Shown one piece after another: positions 8,411 to 18,028 of a stretch of DNA of 64,000 bases. The DNA is from Cronobacter malonaticus LMG 23826 (GTDB lineage: Bacteria; Pseudomonadota; Gammaproteobacteria; Enterobacterales; Enterobacteriaceae). Both the position numbers and the translations under genes were made by a program. The notes beneath the pieces were generated by a model. It was not told the DNA's origin. It searched no databases and was given only the letters and a program-made list of their open reading frames with translations. The DNA lies in assembly GCF_001277215.2 (NCBI RefSeq), contig NZ_CP013940.1, positions 1,550,001 to 1,614,000 on the forward strand, written 5' to 3'. Each line of letters starts with the position of its first letter. Position 1 is the first letter of the stretch.

Positions 8411-10779
8411 GTCGTCGGGGGGTGATCATCAGCCTGCTGTGTGTCGTCTCTCCCGCCGTTAACGCGCTCGACGGGGACGACGCGCTTCCGCCGCCGCCGG
8501 ACGCGCAGGCTATCGACCGCCAGGCGGTGTTTCATCTGTCGCTGGTGGTGAACTATTACGATACCGGGCTGGTCGTGCCGGTGACGCGGCGCGGCGGCGC
8601 GATGTGGGTTTCATCGGCGGATCTCCAGCGCGCCGGGCTGCCGGGGGATAAACTCCCGCAGGGGGAGGTGAATGTCGATACGCTCCCGCAGGTGAAAAGC
8701 CGCTACGACAGCACCGGGCAGCGGCTGTTGCTGACGGTGCCCACCGACTGGGTGCCCGCGCGTACCGTGGCGCTCGGCGAGCAGGAGCGGCGGGTGCGCC
8801 CGCGCGCCAGCAACGGCGCGGTGCTTAACTACGATTTTTACGCCAGCGACACCAATCACGGCCTGCGCCAGGCGTCGCTCTGGCACGAGATGCGGCTGTT
8901 TGGCGACGCGGGTTCGTTTTCGTCAACCGGGGCATTACGGGAAGTGTTTCGCGGTTATCCTGGCCAGAATGAAGGCTATATGCGCTACGACACCATGTTT
9001 AACAGCACCAACGACGACAGCGCCTGGAGCTGGTCGCTGGGCGATGTTATCAGCGACAGCCTGAGCTGGAGCAACAGCGTGCGCATGGGCGGCGTTTCCG
9101 TGGGTCGCGACTTCTCGCTGCGTCCCGATCTCATCACCTATCCGCTGCCGGCGTTCTCCGGCGAGGCGGCGGTGCCGACCACCGTCGATGTGTTTATCAA
9201 CGGCTACCGCTCCGGCTCGACAGACCTCGCCCCCGGCCCGTTTACGCTCACCAATCTGCCCTACATTAACGGCTCCGGCGACGCGGTGCTGGTCACCACC
9301 GACGCCCTGGGCCGCCAGGTTTCCACCACGCTTCCCTTTTACGTGGCAAGCGAACTGCTGAAACCGGGCTTAAGCGACGGCTCGTTCAGCGCGGGCGCGC
9401 TGCGCCGCAACTACGGCGTGAAAAATTTTGATTACGGCCCGGCGGCGGCAAGCGGCTCCTGGCGCTACGGGGTGACGGATTTCTGGACGCTGGAAACCCA
9501 CGGCGAAGCGGCGGAAAAACTCAAGCTTGGCGGCGTCGGCTCGCTGGTGAAGCTCGGGCGCTTCGGCGTGGTCAACGGCGCGGGAAGCTGGAGCAAAATG
9601 CGCGATAACAGCGGGCAGCAGTGGAACTGGGGTTATCAGTACAACACCGCGGGATTTAGCATTTCGGCGCAGCAGACCCGCCGCACCCGCGGGTTCGGCA
9701 ATCTGGCGCTCTACGATCAGCCCGTGCGCTACGATCAGTATCAGCAGCCCATCATCACGTTAAGCCGCTCCAGCGCGCAGTATGCGCTGACGCTCAATAT
9801 GGGTGCGGCGGGCAGTATTGGCGCGGCCTGGATAGATGTGCAGTCTTTCAACCGCGATCAGACGCGTCTGCTCAACCTCTCCTGGAATAAAACGCTCTGG
9901 AACAGCAGTCTCTATCTTGCCGCGAGCCACGATTACGACGCGCGCGACTGGACGTTCGCGCTCTCATTGCAAATTCCGCTCGGCGAGCAAAGCTCAGTCG
10001 CGCTCAGCGCCGAGACCACGCCGGAAAGCGGCTCGACGCAGCGCGTCAACTTTAACCGCGCGATGCCGAGCGATGGCGGCTTTAGCTGGAACCTGGCCTA
10101 CGCGAATCAGTCGCGTGATGACAACTATCAGCAGGCGACGCTCGGCTGGCGCAATAACCATATTGAGACGCAGGGCGGCATTTACGGCCAGACGAAAAAC
10201 CTGACGCGCTGGGGCGAGGCTACCGGCTCGCTGGTGACGATGGATGGCGAGCTGTTCGCGGCTAATCAGATTAACGACGCCTTCGCCGTGGTGAGCACGC
10301 AGGGGCAGCCGGGCGTGACGGTGAACTTTGAGAACCAGCCGATAGGGGAGACTGACGAAGAGGGCTATCTGCTGGTCAGCGGCGTGACCTCTTATTACCC
10401 GGCCACCTATAGCATCGATGCGCTGAATCTGCCCGCTGATACCCGTATCCGTGAAACCGAACGGCGTCTGGCGCTACGGCGCAACAGCGGTTATCTGGTG
10501 ACGTTCCCCATGGAGCAGGAGCGGGTCGCAAGCGTCATCCTGCATGATGAAAATGGCCAGCCGCTGCCGGTATCAAGCCAGGTGTTGCGCGATGACCGTC
10601 CCACGGCCGTCGTGGGCTACGACGGGATCGCATGGCTTGAAGATATCGGTCAGGTCAACCCGCTGCGCGTCACGAAGCCCGATGGCACTACATGCCACGT
10701 TACGCTGACGGTCGGCGCCGCCCGTTCGCACCGCCTGGAAACCTATGGTCCGCTCATTTGTCGCGAGGTTACGCCATGA
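8389..10779 (+). CDS. outer-membrane pilus usher (archaic class, CsuD-like)
   Basis: The usher is the outer-membrane pore that assembles and secretes the pilus. The 796-residue product is shorter than classical ushers (about 840). A signal peptide ends near VNA-LDGDD. An N-terminal chaperone-binding domain (about 30-140) leads into the barrel, and the usher signature VDVFINGYRSG...PGPFTLTNLPYINGSG is clear near residues 265-300. A small C-terminal domain begins near VTFPMEQERVASVILHDE. It overlaps the chaperone gene at its start and the tip subunit gene by four bases at its end. Confidence 0.9.
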   Translation: MAGRRPVSRRGVIISLLCVVSPAVNALDGDDALPPPPDAQAIDRQAVFHLSLVVNYYDTGLVVPVTRRGGAMWVSSADLQRAGLPGDKLPQGEVNVDTLPQVKSRYDSTGQRLLLTVPTDWVPARTVALGEQERRVRPRASNGAVLNYDFYASDTNHGLRQASLWHEMRLFGDAGSFSSTGALREVFRGYPGQNEGYMRYDTMFNSTNDDSAWSWSLGDVISDSLSWSNSVRMGGVSVGRDFSLRPDLITYPLPAFSGEAAVPTTVDVFINGYRSGSTDLAPGPFTLTNLPYINGSGDAVLVTTDALGRQVSTTLPFYVASELLKPGLSDGSFSAGALRRNYGVKNFDYGPAAASGSWRYGVTDFWTLETHGEAAEKLKLGGVGSLVKLGRFGVVNGAGSWSKMRDNSGQQWNWGYQYNTAGFSISAQQTRRTRGFGNLALYDQPVRYDQYQQPIITLSRSSAQYALTLNMGAAGSIGAAWIDVQSFNRDQTRLLNLSWNKTLWNSSLYLAASHDYDARDWTFALSLQIPLGEQSSVALSAETTPESGSTQRVNFNRAMPSDGGFSWNLAYANQSRDDNYQQATLGWRNNHIETQGGIYGQTKNLTRWGEATGSLVTMDGELFAANQINDAFAVVSTQGQPGVTVNFENQPIGETDEEGYLLVSGVTSYYPATYSIDALNLPADTRIRETERRLALRRNSGYLVTFPMEQERVASVILHDENGQPLPVSSQVLRDDRPTAVVGYDGIAWLEDIGQVNPLRVTKPDGTTCHVTLTVGAARSHRLETYGPLICREVTP

Positions 10780-11729
10780 TCCGTCTGCTGCTGGTCATTA
10801 TCCTTTCTGTGGCAAGCCTGCCTGCGCTCGCGGACTGCCGCGTCAGCGGCACCGGCGCGGCCTACGGCAGCCAGACGTCATTTGTGATTAACAGCACCGT
10901 CCAGACCACGACGGCGACGCTGACGCTGGACTGCGACTCGGTGTTGAACGTGCTCAATAATGACTTCGTGACCCTGACGCTGACCGGTGCCACCACAACC
11001 GCCGGCACCCGCGCCACGCTTGGGCGTAGCGGCGACACCACCGATCGTATACCGCTTCAGGTGTGCGCGCAGAGCGGCTGTCCGTCCGGCAGCGAACTGG
11101 CCATCAACGGCAGCTATCGCTGGACCGGGCAGTCGCTGCTGAATCTGTTAACCAGTAAACGTTACACCTTTCCGATTTACATCCGCACTTTGCAGGGGCA
11201 GAACGTCGCCGCGGGCGCGTATCAGGTAACACTGAGTTTCAGCGTCAACTACAGCATATGCGCGGTGGGCGTGGCGGTCTGCCTGACGCCGCAGAACGGC
11301 ACGTCAACCTTCACAAGCCTCGTGACGCTCACCGTCACTAACGATTGCAGCACCATCACCGCGCCGAACCTGAACTTCGCCAGCGCGCCGCTGGTGAAAG
11401 ACTTCGCGCCGGTCTCGCAAACCATCGCTATTACCTGTACCAAAGGCAGCACCTACACCGTGGGGATCAACAACGGCAACTACGCCGTCGGCAGCGTGCG
11501 CAACATGGCGAGCGGGACCAACCGGCTCAGCTATGAGATTTACAAAGGCAGCACCGCGAACCGCTGGGGCGTCAGCGGCACCGAACGCTGGGCCAGCGAT
11601 ACGCCCACGCAGGTCAGCACCGACGGCCTGCTGAAATCCTATCAATACACGGCGCGTATCCTCACCACCCAGAACACGCCGCCCGCCGGGAATTACACCG
11701 ATACGCTGGTGGTGGACGTCGCCTTCTGA
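10776..11729 (+). CDS. two-domain pilus tip adhesin (CsuE-like)
   Basis: The 317-residue product has a signal peptide (MIRLLLVIILSVASLPALA-DCR) and two tandem SCPU domains, about 20-170 and 175-317. The N-terminal domain is the divergent one. The C-terminal one has the pilin-type features NDCSTITAP, LNFAS, ITCTKGS, VRNMASGTNR and the final PAGNYTDTLVVDVAF. Twice the length of the pilins and last in the operon, it corresponds to the tip adhesin of archaic pili. ATG 10776 overlaps the usher stop as ATGA. No terminator is seen before the tar promoter, so transcription may read into the chemotaxis operon. Confidence 0.85.
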   Translation: MIRLLLVIILSVASLPALADCRVSGTGAAYGSQTSFVINSTVQTTTATLTLDCDSVLNVLNNDFVTLTLTGATTTAGTRATLGRSGDTTDRIPLQVCAQSGCPSGSELAINGSYRWTGQSLLNLLTSKRYTFPIYIRTLQGQNVAAGAYQVTLSFSVNYSICAVGVAVCLTPQNGTSTFTSLVTLTVTNDCSTITAPNLNFASAPLVKDFAPVSQTIAITCTKGSTYTVGINNGNYAVGSVRNMASGTNRLSYEIYKGSTANRWGVSGTERWASDTPTQVSTDGLLKSYQYTARILTTQNTPPAGNYTDTLVVDVAF

Positions 11730-11768
11730 CCTCGCCGCCGACTAACGCAAATTTCCTTTACACAACGA

Positions 11769-11795
11769 TAAAGTTCCCCCAGGCCATGCCGATAA
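11769..11795 (+). promoter_or_regulatory. sigma-28 (FliA) promoter of the tar-che operon
   Basis: TAAAGTTC (11769-11776), an exact 11-base spacer and GCCGATAA (11788-11795) match the FliA consensus almost perfectly. The tar start is 31 bases further on. The promoter lies downstream of the pilus operon, so flagellar control of the receptor and adaptation genes remains intact despite the interposed pilus genes. Confidence 0.92.
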
Positions 11796-11825
11796 CCCCT
11801 TCAGGAACCAGAAGGAAGGTGTCGC

Positions 11826-13496
11826 ATGTTGAATCGTATCCGCGTTGTCTCACTGCTGATGATGGTGCTGGTGGTCTTCGCACTGCTGCAATTCATTTCC
11901 GGTGGGATGTTTTTCTCGTCACTGAATGAAAACCAGCAGAGCTTCGCCGCGTCGCACCAGCTGCGACTGCAACAGGCGCAGCTCAACCAGTCGTGGAATC
12001 TGCTGCTGCAAACCCGCATCAACTTAAGCCGTTCTGCGGCGCGGATGATGATGAATGCGAACAACCAGCAGAGCAGCGCCAAAACCGATCTGCTCAACAC
12101 GGCGAAAAAAGTGCTGGCTGAAGCGGATACCCACTTCAACGCCTTTAAAGGCGTGACGGTGGATGTACCGGAAATTAACGCCGCCGCGGGCGATGTCGAG
12201 CAGAGCTATCGCGATTACTTCCAGGCGCTGAGCGAACTGGTGCAGTACCTGGAAACCGGCAACATGGATGCCTACTTCGCACAGGCGACCCAGGGCAAAC
12301 AGAACGCGCTGGAAAAAGCTGTGATGCGCTATGACGACGTCAACGTGCGTCTGGCGCAGCAGGCCTGGGACGAGAGCCGCAGCGATTTCCGTGTGGCCCA
12401 GTGGCAGACAGGCATTCTGGCGGTCCTGGTGGTGCTGGTCATCGCCCTGGTGTGGTACGGCATCCGCCACGTGCTGCTGACGCCGCTCGCGGGCGTTATC
12501 CACCACATTCGTGAAATTGCGGCCGGCAACCTGACTGAAACCATTACGGTCACCGGGCGTAACGAGATAACGGAGCTTTCCGCGAGCGTTCAGCACATGC
12601 AGCAGGCGCTGATCCAGACGGTAAGCAGCGTGCGTGAAGGCACCGATGCCATCTACAGCGGCACCAGCGAAATCGCCGCGGGTAATACCGATCTCTCTTC
12701 ACGTACTGAAGAGCAGGCCTCCGCGCTGGAGCAGACGGCTGCCAGCATGGAAGAACTGACCGCGACCGTGAAGCAGAACGCCGAGAACGCCCGTCAGGCA
12801 TCGCAGCTGGCACTGAGCGCGTCGGAAACCGCGCAGCGCGGCGGCAAAGTGGTGGATGGCGTGGTCAACACCATGCATGACATCGCCGCCAGCTCGAAAA
12901 AGATTTCAGACATTACCAGCGTCATTGATGGCATCGCCTTCCAGACCAACATCCTCGCGCTGAACGCCGCGGTGGAAGCGGCGCGGGCAGGGGAGCAGGG
13001 CCGCGGATTTGCGGTAGTGGCGGGCGAAGTGCGCAACCTCGCCAGCCGCAGCGCCCAGGCGGCCAAAGAGATTAAGGCGTTGATTGAAGATTCCGTTTCG
13101 CGCGTCGATTCCGGCTCGGTGCTGGTAGAAAGCGCGGGCGAAACGATGCAGGAGATTGTCGGGGCGGTAACGCGCGTGACCGACATCATGGGCGAGATTG
13201 CCTCTGCGTCCGACGAACAGAGCCGTGGCATCGATCAGGTGGCGCTGGCGGTCTCCGAGATGGATCGCGTTACGCAGCAGAACGCCTCGCTGGTACAGCA
13301 ATCCGCGGCCGCCGCGAGCGCGCTGGAAGATCAGGCAAGCCGTCTGTCGCAGGCCGTCGCCGCCTTCCGCCTTGCCAGTGCGCGAGCCAGCGCACCGCGT
13401 AGAGAACCCGTGGCCGCGCCAGTGAGCGCAAGCCCCGCGCTCGCGGTGGCAAGCAAACCTGCTGTCGCAGGCCAGGATAACTGGGAAACATTCTGA
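11826..13496 (+). CDS. tar: methyl-accepting chemotaxis protein, Tar-like (aspartate receptor)
   Basis: This is a transmembrane chemoreceptor of 556 residues. It has a first membrane helix (about 8-30), a periplasmic four-helix ligand domain (about 34-190), a second helix (about 191-212), HAMP (about 213-268), methylation helices and the signalling tip (about 370-400, [20 protein letters not shown]). It ends in NWETF, the pentapeptide that tethers CheR and CheB. The aspartate-binding arginines of Tar, R64, R69 and R73, are conserved in [14 protein letters not shown], and the ligand threonine is present in FAQATQG (Pro changed to Ala just before it). I therefore call Tar rather than Tsr, although the ligand is inferred. 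Confidence 0.88.
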   Translation: MLNRIRVVSLLMMVLVVFALLQFISGGMFFSSLNENQQSFAASHQLRLQQAQLNQSWNLLLQTRINLSRSAARMMMNANNQQSSAKTDLLNTAKKVLAEADTHFNAFKGVTVDVPEINAAAGDVEQSYRDYFQALSELVQYLETGNMDAYFAQATQGKQNALEKAVMRYDDVNVRLAQQAWDESRSDFRVAQWQTGILAVLVVLVIALVWYGIRHVLLTPLAGVIHHIREIAAGNLTETITVTGRNEITELSASVQHMQQALIQTVSSVREGTDAIYSGTSEIAAGNTDLSSRTEEQASALEQTAASMEELTATVKQNAENARQASQLALSASETAQRGGKVVDGVVNTMHDIAASSKKISDITSVIDGIAFQTNILALNAAVEAARAGEQGRGFAVVAGEVRNLASRSAQAAKEIKALIEDSVSRVDSGSVLVESAGETMQEIVGAVTRVTDIMGEIASASDEQSRGIDQVALAVSEMDRVTQQNASLVQQSAAAASALEDQASRLSQAVAAFRLASARASAPRREPVAAPVSASPALAVASKPAVAGQDNWETF

Positions 13497-13776
13497 ACAG
13501 ATTCCGGCGTATGACCGGCTAAGGAAGCAGGCATGTTGTACCAAAGGGGAACGCTGTCGGAAGGTTTTTTGGGAAAAGCGCGCGGCGCGAAAGCATGGGA
13601 CGTACTGCACAGCTCGTCCATGCAAACGAACAGAATCGGATGCGTGCTCCACGGCGCGTCTGAGAAGAAAAAAGTTTCAGTCTTAAACCTTGAACACGGC
13701 TTTTGTAAGCGTAACAAGATGGCCGCACCACCCTGAGTGGTGCCAGTAACACTCTGACTGTGAAGAAGAAGGCAAC
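13497..13776 (+). other. 280-bp gap between tar and cheR where tap is missing
   Basis: In E. coli the dipeptide receptor gene tap occupies this place. Here only 280 bases separate tar from cheR. They contain a Shine-Dalgarno-preceded small reading frame and a small hairpin CACCAC/GTGGTG (about 13726-13742) without a T-tract. No chemoreceptor remnant was recognised in the translations. Confidence 0.6.
13533..13736 (+). CDS. possible small protein of unknown function between tar and cheR
   Basis: A 67-codon frame starts at an ATG with AAGGA seven bases upstream, a better ribosome site than many genes here. The product begins MLYQRGTLSEGFLGKARG and is basic, with two Cys and no signal peptide or membrane segment. 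I recognise no family. Its support is only the ribosome site, its place inside the che operon, and the lack of any other explanation for 280 bases in a tight operon. It may equally be a chance frame left after loss of tap. Confidence 0.25.
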   Translation: MLYQRGTLSEGFLGKARGAKAWDVLHSSSMQTNRIGCVLHGASEKKKVSVLNLEHGFCKRNKMAAPP

Positions 13777-14639
13777 ATGACATCATCCATGCCTGCTGGG
13801 CAAACGTCATTATTAGTACAGATGACACAGCGCCTCGCGCTGTCCGACACCCACTTCCGTCGGATATGTCAATTGATATACCAGCGCGCCGGGATCGTGC
13901 TGGCTGAACATAAGCGGGACATGGTCTACAACCGTCTGGTTCGACGTCTGCGCACGCTTGGGCTGGATGATTTTGGACGCTATCTCAGCATGCTGGAGGC
14001 CAACGCCAACAGCGCCGAGTGGCAGGCGTTTATCAACTCGCTGACCACGAACCTGACGGCGTTTTTCCGTGAAGCGCACCACTTTCCGGTGCTGGCGGAG
14101 CACGCGCGTAAGCGTTCGGGCGAATACCGCGTCTGGAGCGCCGCGGCATCGACCGGCGAGGAGCCTTACTCCATCGCCATTACGCTCGCCGATACGCTAG
14201 GCACCGCGCCGGGCCGCTGGAAAGTCTACGGCACGGATATCGATACCGAAGTGCTGCAAAAGGCGCAGAGCGGAATTTACCGGCAGGAGGAGCTGAAAAC
14301 CCTCTCGCCGCAGCAGATGCAACGCTATTTTATGCGCGGCACCGGGCCTCACCAGGGGCTGGTGCGCGTGCGTAACGAACTGGCGAACCAGATTGAGTTC
14401 GCCTCGCTGAACCTGCTTGATAAGCAGTACAACGTACCAGGGCCATTTGACGCGATTTTCTGCCGCAACGTGATGATTTATTTCGATAAAGAAACACAGC
14501 AGGAGATCCTCAAACGCTTTGTTCCGCTGCTGAAGCCGGGCGGTCTGCTGTTTGCGGGCCACTCAGAAAACTTCAGTAACCTCAGTCGGGAGTTCTCGCT
14601 GCGCGGTCAGACGGTGTATGCCCTGAGTAAGGAAAAAGA

Positions 14640-14643
<4 letters not shown>
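13777..14643 (+). CDS. cheR: chemotaxis protein methyltransferase CheR
   Basis: CheR methylates receptor glutamates using S-adenosylmethionine and so sets adaptation. The 288-residue protein matches E. coli CheR (286) along its length. It has an N-terminal helical domain (about 15-90), the AdoMet-binding fold with [14 protein letters not shown] (about 118-131) and [12 protein letters not shown] (about 225-236), and the receptor-docking beta-subdomain. It recognises the NWETF tail present on the upstream receptor. It overlaps cheB by four bases. Confidence 0.97.
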
Positions 14644-16096
<1,453 letters not shown>

Positions 16097-16106
16097 GGAC
16101 AGGCAG

Positions 16107-16748
16107 ATGACGGCATCGATAAAACCGACTGACGAGCATTCGACTGGCGACATTATTGTCCGTATCGGCAGTCTTACCCGCATGCTGCGTGACAGTCTGC
16201 GCGAGCTGGGGCTTGATCAGGCGATTGCGGAAGCGGCGGAAGCTATCCCGGACGCGCGCGACCGTCTGGATTACGTAGTACAGATGACAGCGCAGGCCGC
16301 CGAACGCGCCCTGAACTGCGTCGAGGCTTCGCAGCCTCACCAGAACAAACTGGAAAGCGACGCGAAAGCGCTGAGCGGCCGCTGGGACGAGTGGTTTGAG
16401 AACCCGATCGAACTGAGTGACGCGCGCGAACTCGTGACCGACACCCGCCAGTATCTGGCAGAGGTGCCGGATCATACGAGCTTCACCAACGCCCAGCTTC
16501 TGGAAATCATGATGGCACAGGATTTCCAGGATCTGACCGGTCAGGTGATCAAGCGCATGATGGATGTTATCCAGGAGATTGAGCGCCAGCTTCTGATGGT
16601 GCTGCTGGAGAACATGCCGGAGCCGAACGCGCGCGCCAAGCGCCCGAACGACAGCCTGCTCAACGGCCCGCAGCTGGACGCCACCGCCGCAGGCGTCGTG
16701 GCAAGCCAGGATCAGGTCGACGACCTGCTCGACAGCCTGGGGTTCTGA
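16107..16748 (+). CDS. cheZ: protein phosphatase CheZ
   Basis: CheZ dephosphorylates CheY-P and ends the tumble signal. The 213-residue protein (E. coli 214) is a long helical hairpin carrying the catalytic region [10 protein letters not shown] with its Asp and Gln. A flexible linker leads to the C-terminal CheY-binding helix ([16 protein letters not shown]). It is the last gene of the tar-che operon and is followed by two hairpins. Confidence 0.97.
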   Translation: MTASIKPTDEHSTGDIIVRIGSLTRMLRDSLRELGLDQAIAEAAEAIPDARDRLDYVVQMTAQAAERALNCVEASQPHQNKLESDAKALSGRWDEWFENPIELSDARELVTDTRQYLAEVPDHTSFTNAQLLEIMMAQDFQDLTGQVIKRMMDVIQEIERQLLMVLLENMPEPNARAKRPNDSLLNGPQLDATAAGVVASQDQVDDLLDSLGF

Positions 16749-16757
16749 TCCCCTTAA

Positions 16758-16815
16758 CCCTCCCTTCGGGGAGGGCAGTAAAGCGCGAAACAACCACCGG
16801 TTTTGCGCTTTTCTC
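16758..16815 (+). terminator. probable terminator region after cheZ
   Basis: A stable hairpin CCCTCCC-TTCG-GGGAGGG (16758-16775) has no T-tract. Just beyond it AAAGCGC (from about 16784) pairs with GCGCTTTT (to about 16815), giving a second stem that ends in T residues. Together they probably end the che transcript before flhB. Confidence 0.6.
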
Positions 16816-16879
16816 TTCCCATTAGCTTTTCCCGCCTCTGGCATGCTAGCTGCGTGATAGTAGCTGCGAGAATCGAATC

Positions 16880-18028
16880 GTGTCAGACGATAGCGACGAC
16901 AAAACAGAAGCCCCCACACCCCACCGACGAGAAAAGGCGCGAGAAGAAGGGCAGATCCCCCGTTCCCGTGAACTGACCTCCATGCTGATGCTGCTGGTTG
17001 GCGTCGCGGTGATTTGGGTAGGCGGTTCGCTGCTGGCGCGTCAGCTGGCGGCGATGCTCTCTCACGGCCTCCATTTCGATCACAGCATTATTAACGACCC
17101 GAAACTGGTGGTCGGACAGATTAGCTTTTTGATAAAGCAGGCGCTGGTGGCGCTGGTTCCGCTGATTATGGGCGTGGTGATTGTGGCGCTGTTTGCCCCG
17201 ATGCTGCTGGGCGGCCTGCTGTTTAACACGAAAGCCGTGGCGTTTAAGCCTGAGAAGCTCAACCCGCTGCCGGGCATTAAACGTATTTTTTCATCGCAGT
17301 CGCTGGCCGAGCTGCTCAAGGCGATCCTGAAGTCGGTACTGGTGGGCATCGTGACCGGGGTTTTCCTCTGGTACAACTGGCCGGACATGATGCGTCTCAT
17401 CAGCGAATCGCCTGTCGCCGCCATGCGTAATTCGATGAATCTGGTTGCGCTCTGCTGCATCCTGATTGTGATGGGCCTGGTGCCGATGGTGGGCTTCGAC
17501 GTGTTCTGGCAGATAGTCAGCCACACCAAAAAATTACGCATGTCGCGCCAGGATATCCGCGATGAATTCAAGAACCAGGAAGGTGACCCGCATGTCAAAG
17601 GGCGCATTCGCCAGCAGCAGCGCGAAGCGGCCCGTCGTCGCATGATGGCGGACATACCGAAAGCCGACGTTATCGTCAACAACCCGACGCACTACTCGGT
17701 GGCGTTGCAGTATGACGAGAACAAGATGAGCGCCCCGAAAGTGGTGGCCAAAGGCGCAGGGCTGGTGGCGCTGCGTATTCGCGAAATTGGTAATGAACAT
17801 CGAATTCCGATGCTGGAAGCGCCGCCGCTGGCGCGCGCGTTATACCGGCACGCGGAAATCGGTCAGCAGATCCCAGGGCAGCTCTACGCTGCCGTGGCGG
17901 AAGTGCTGGCATGGGTATGGCAACTCAAGCGCTGGCGTCTGGCGGGCGGCTTGATTCCGAAGAAACCTGAAAACCTTCCGGTGCCTGAGGCGCTGGATTT
18001 TTTGAACGAGAAGGACACTGATGGCTAA
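16880..18028 (+). CDS. flhB: flagellar type III export switch protein FlhB
   Basis: FlhB is an export-gate protein that switches substrate class from rod/hook to filament after self-cleavage. The 382-residue protein starts at GTG (MSDDSDDKTEAPTPHRREKA, as in E. coli). It has four membrane helices (about 33-55, 88-112, 140-165, 185-210) and a cytoplasmic domain whose autocleavage motif N268-P-T-H is intact in VIVNNPTHYSVAL. It overlaps flhA by eight bases. Confidence 0.97.
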   Translation: MSDDSDDKTEAPTPHRREKAREEGQIPRSRELTSMLMLLVGVAVIWVGGSLLARQLAAMLSHGLHFDHSIINDPKLVVGQISFLIKQALVALVPLIMGVVIVALFAPMLLGGLLFNTKAVAFKPEKLNPLPGIKRIFSSQSLAELLKAILKSVLVGIVTGVFLWYNWPDMMRLISESPVAAMRNSMNLVALCCILIVMGLVPMVGFDVFWQIVSHTKKLRMSRQDIRDEFKNQEGDPHVKGRIRQQQREAARRRMMADIPKADVIVNNPTHYSVALQYDENKMSAPKVVAKGAGLVALRIREIGNEHRIPMLEAPPLARALYRHAEIGQQIPGQLYAAVAEVLAWVWQLKRWRLAGGLIPKKPENLPVPEALDFLNEKDTDG

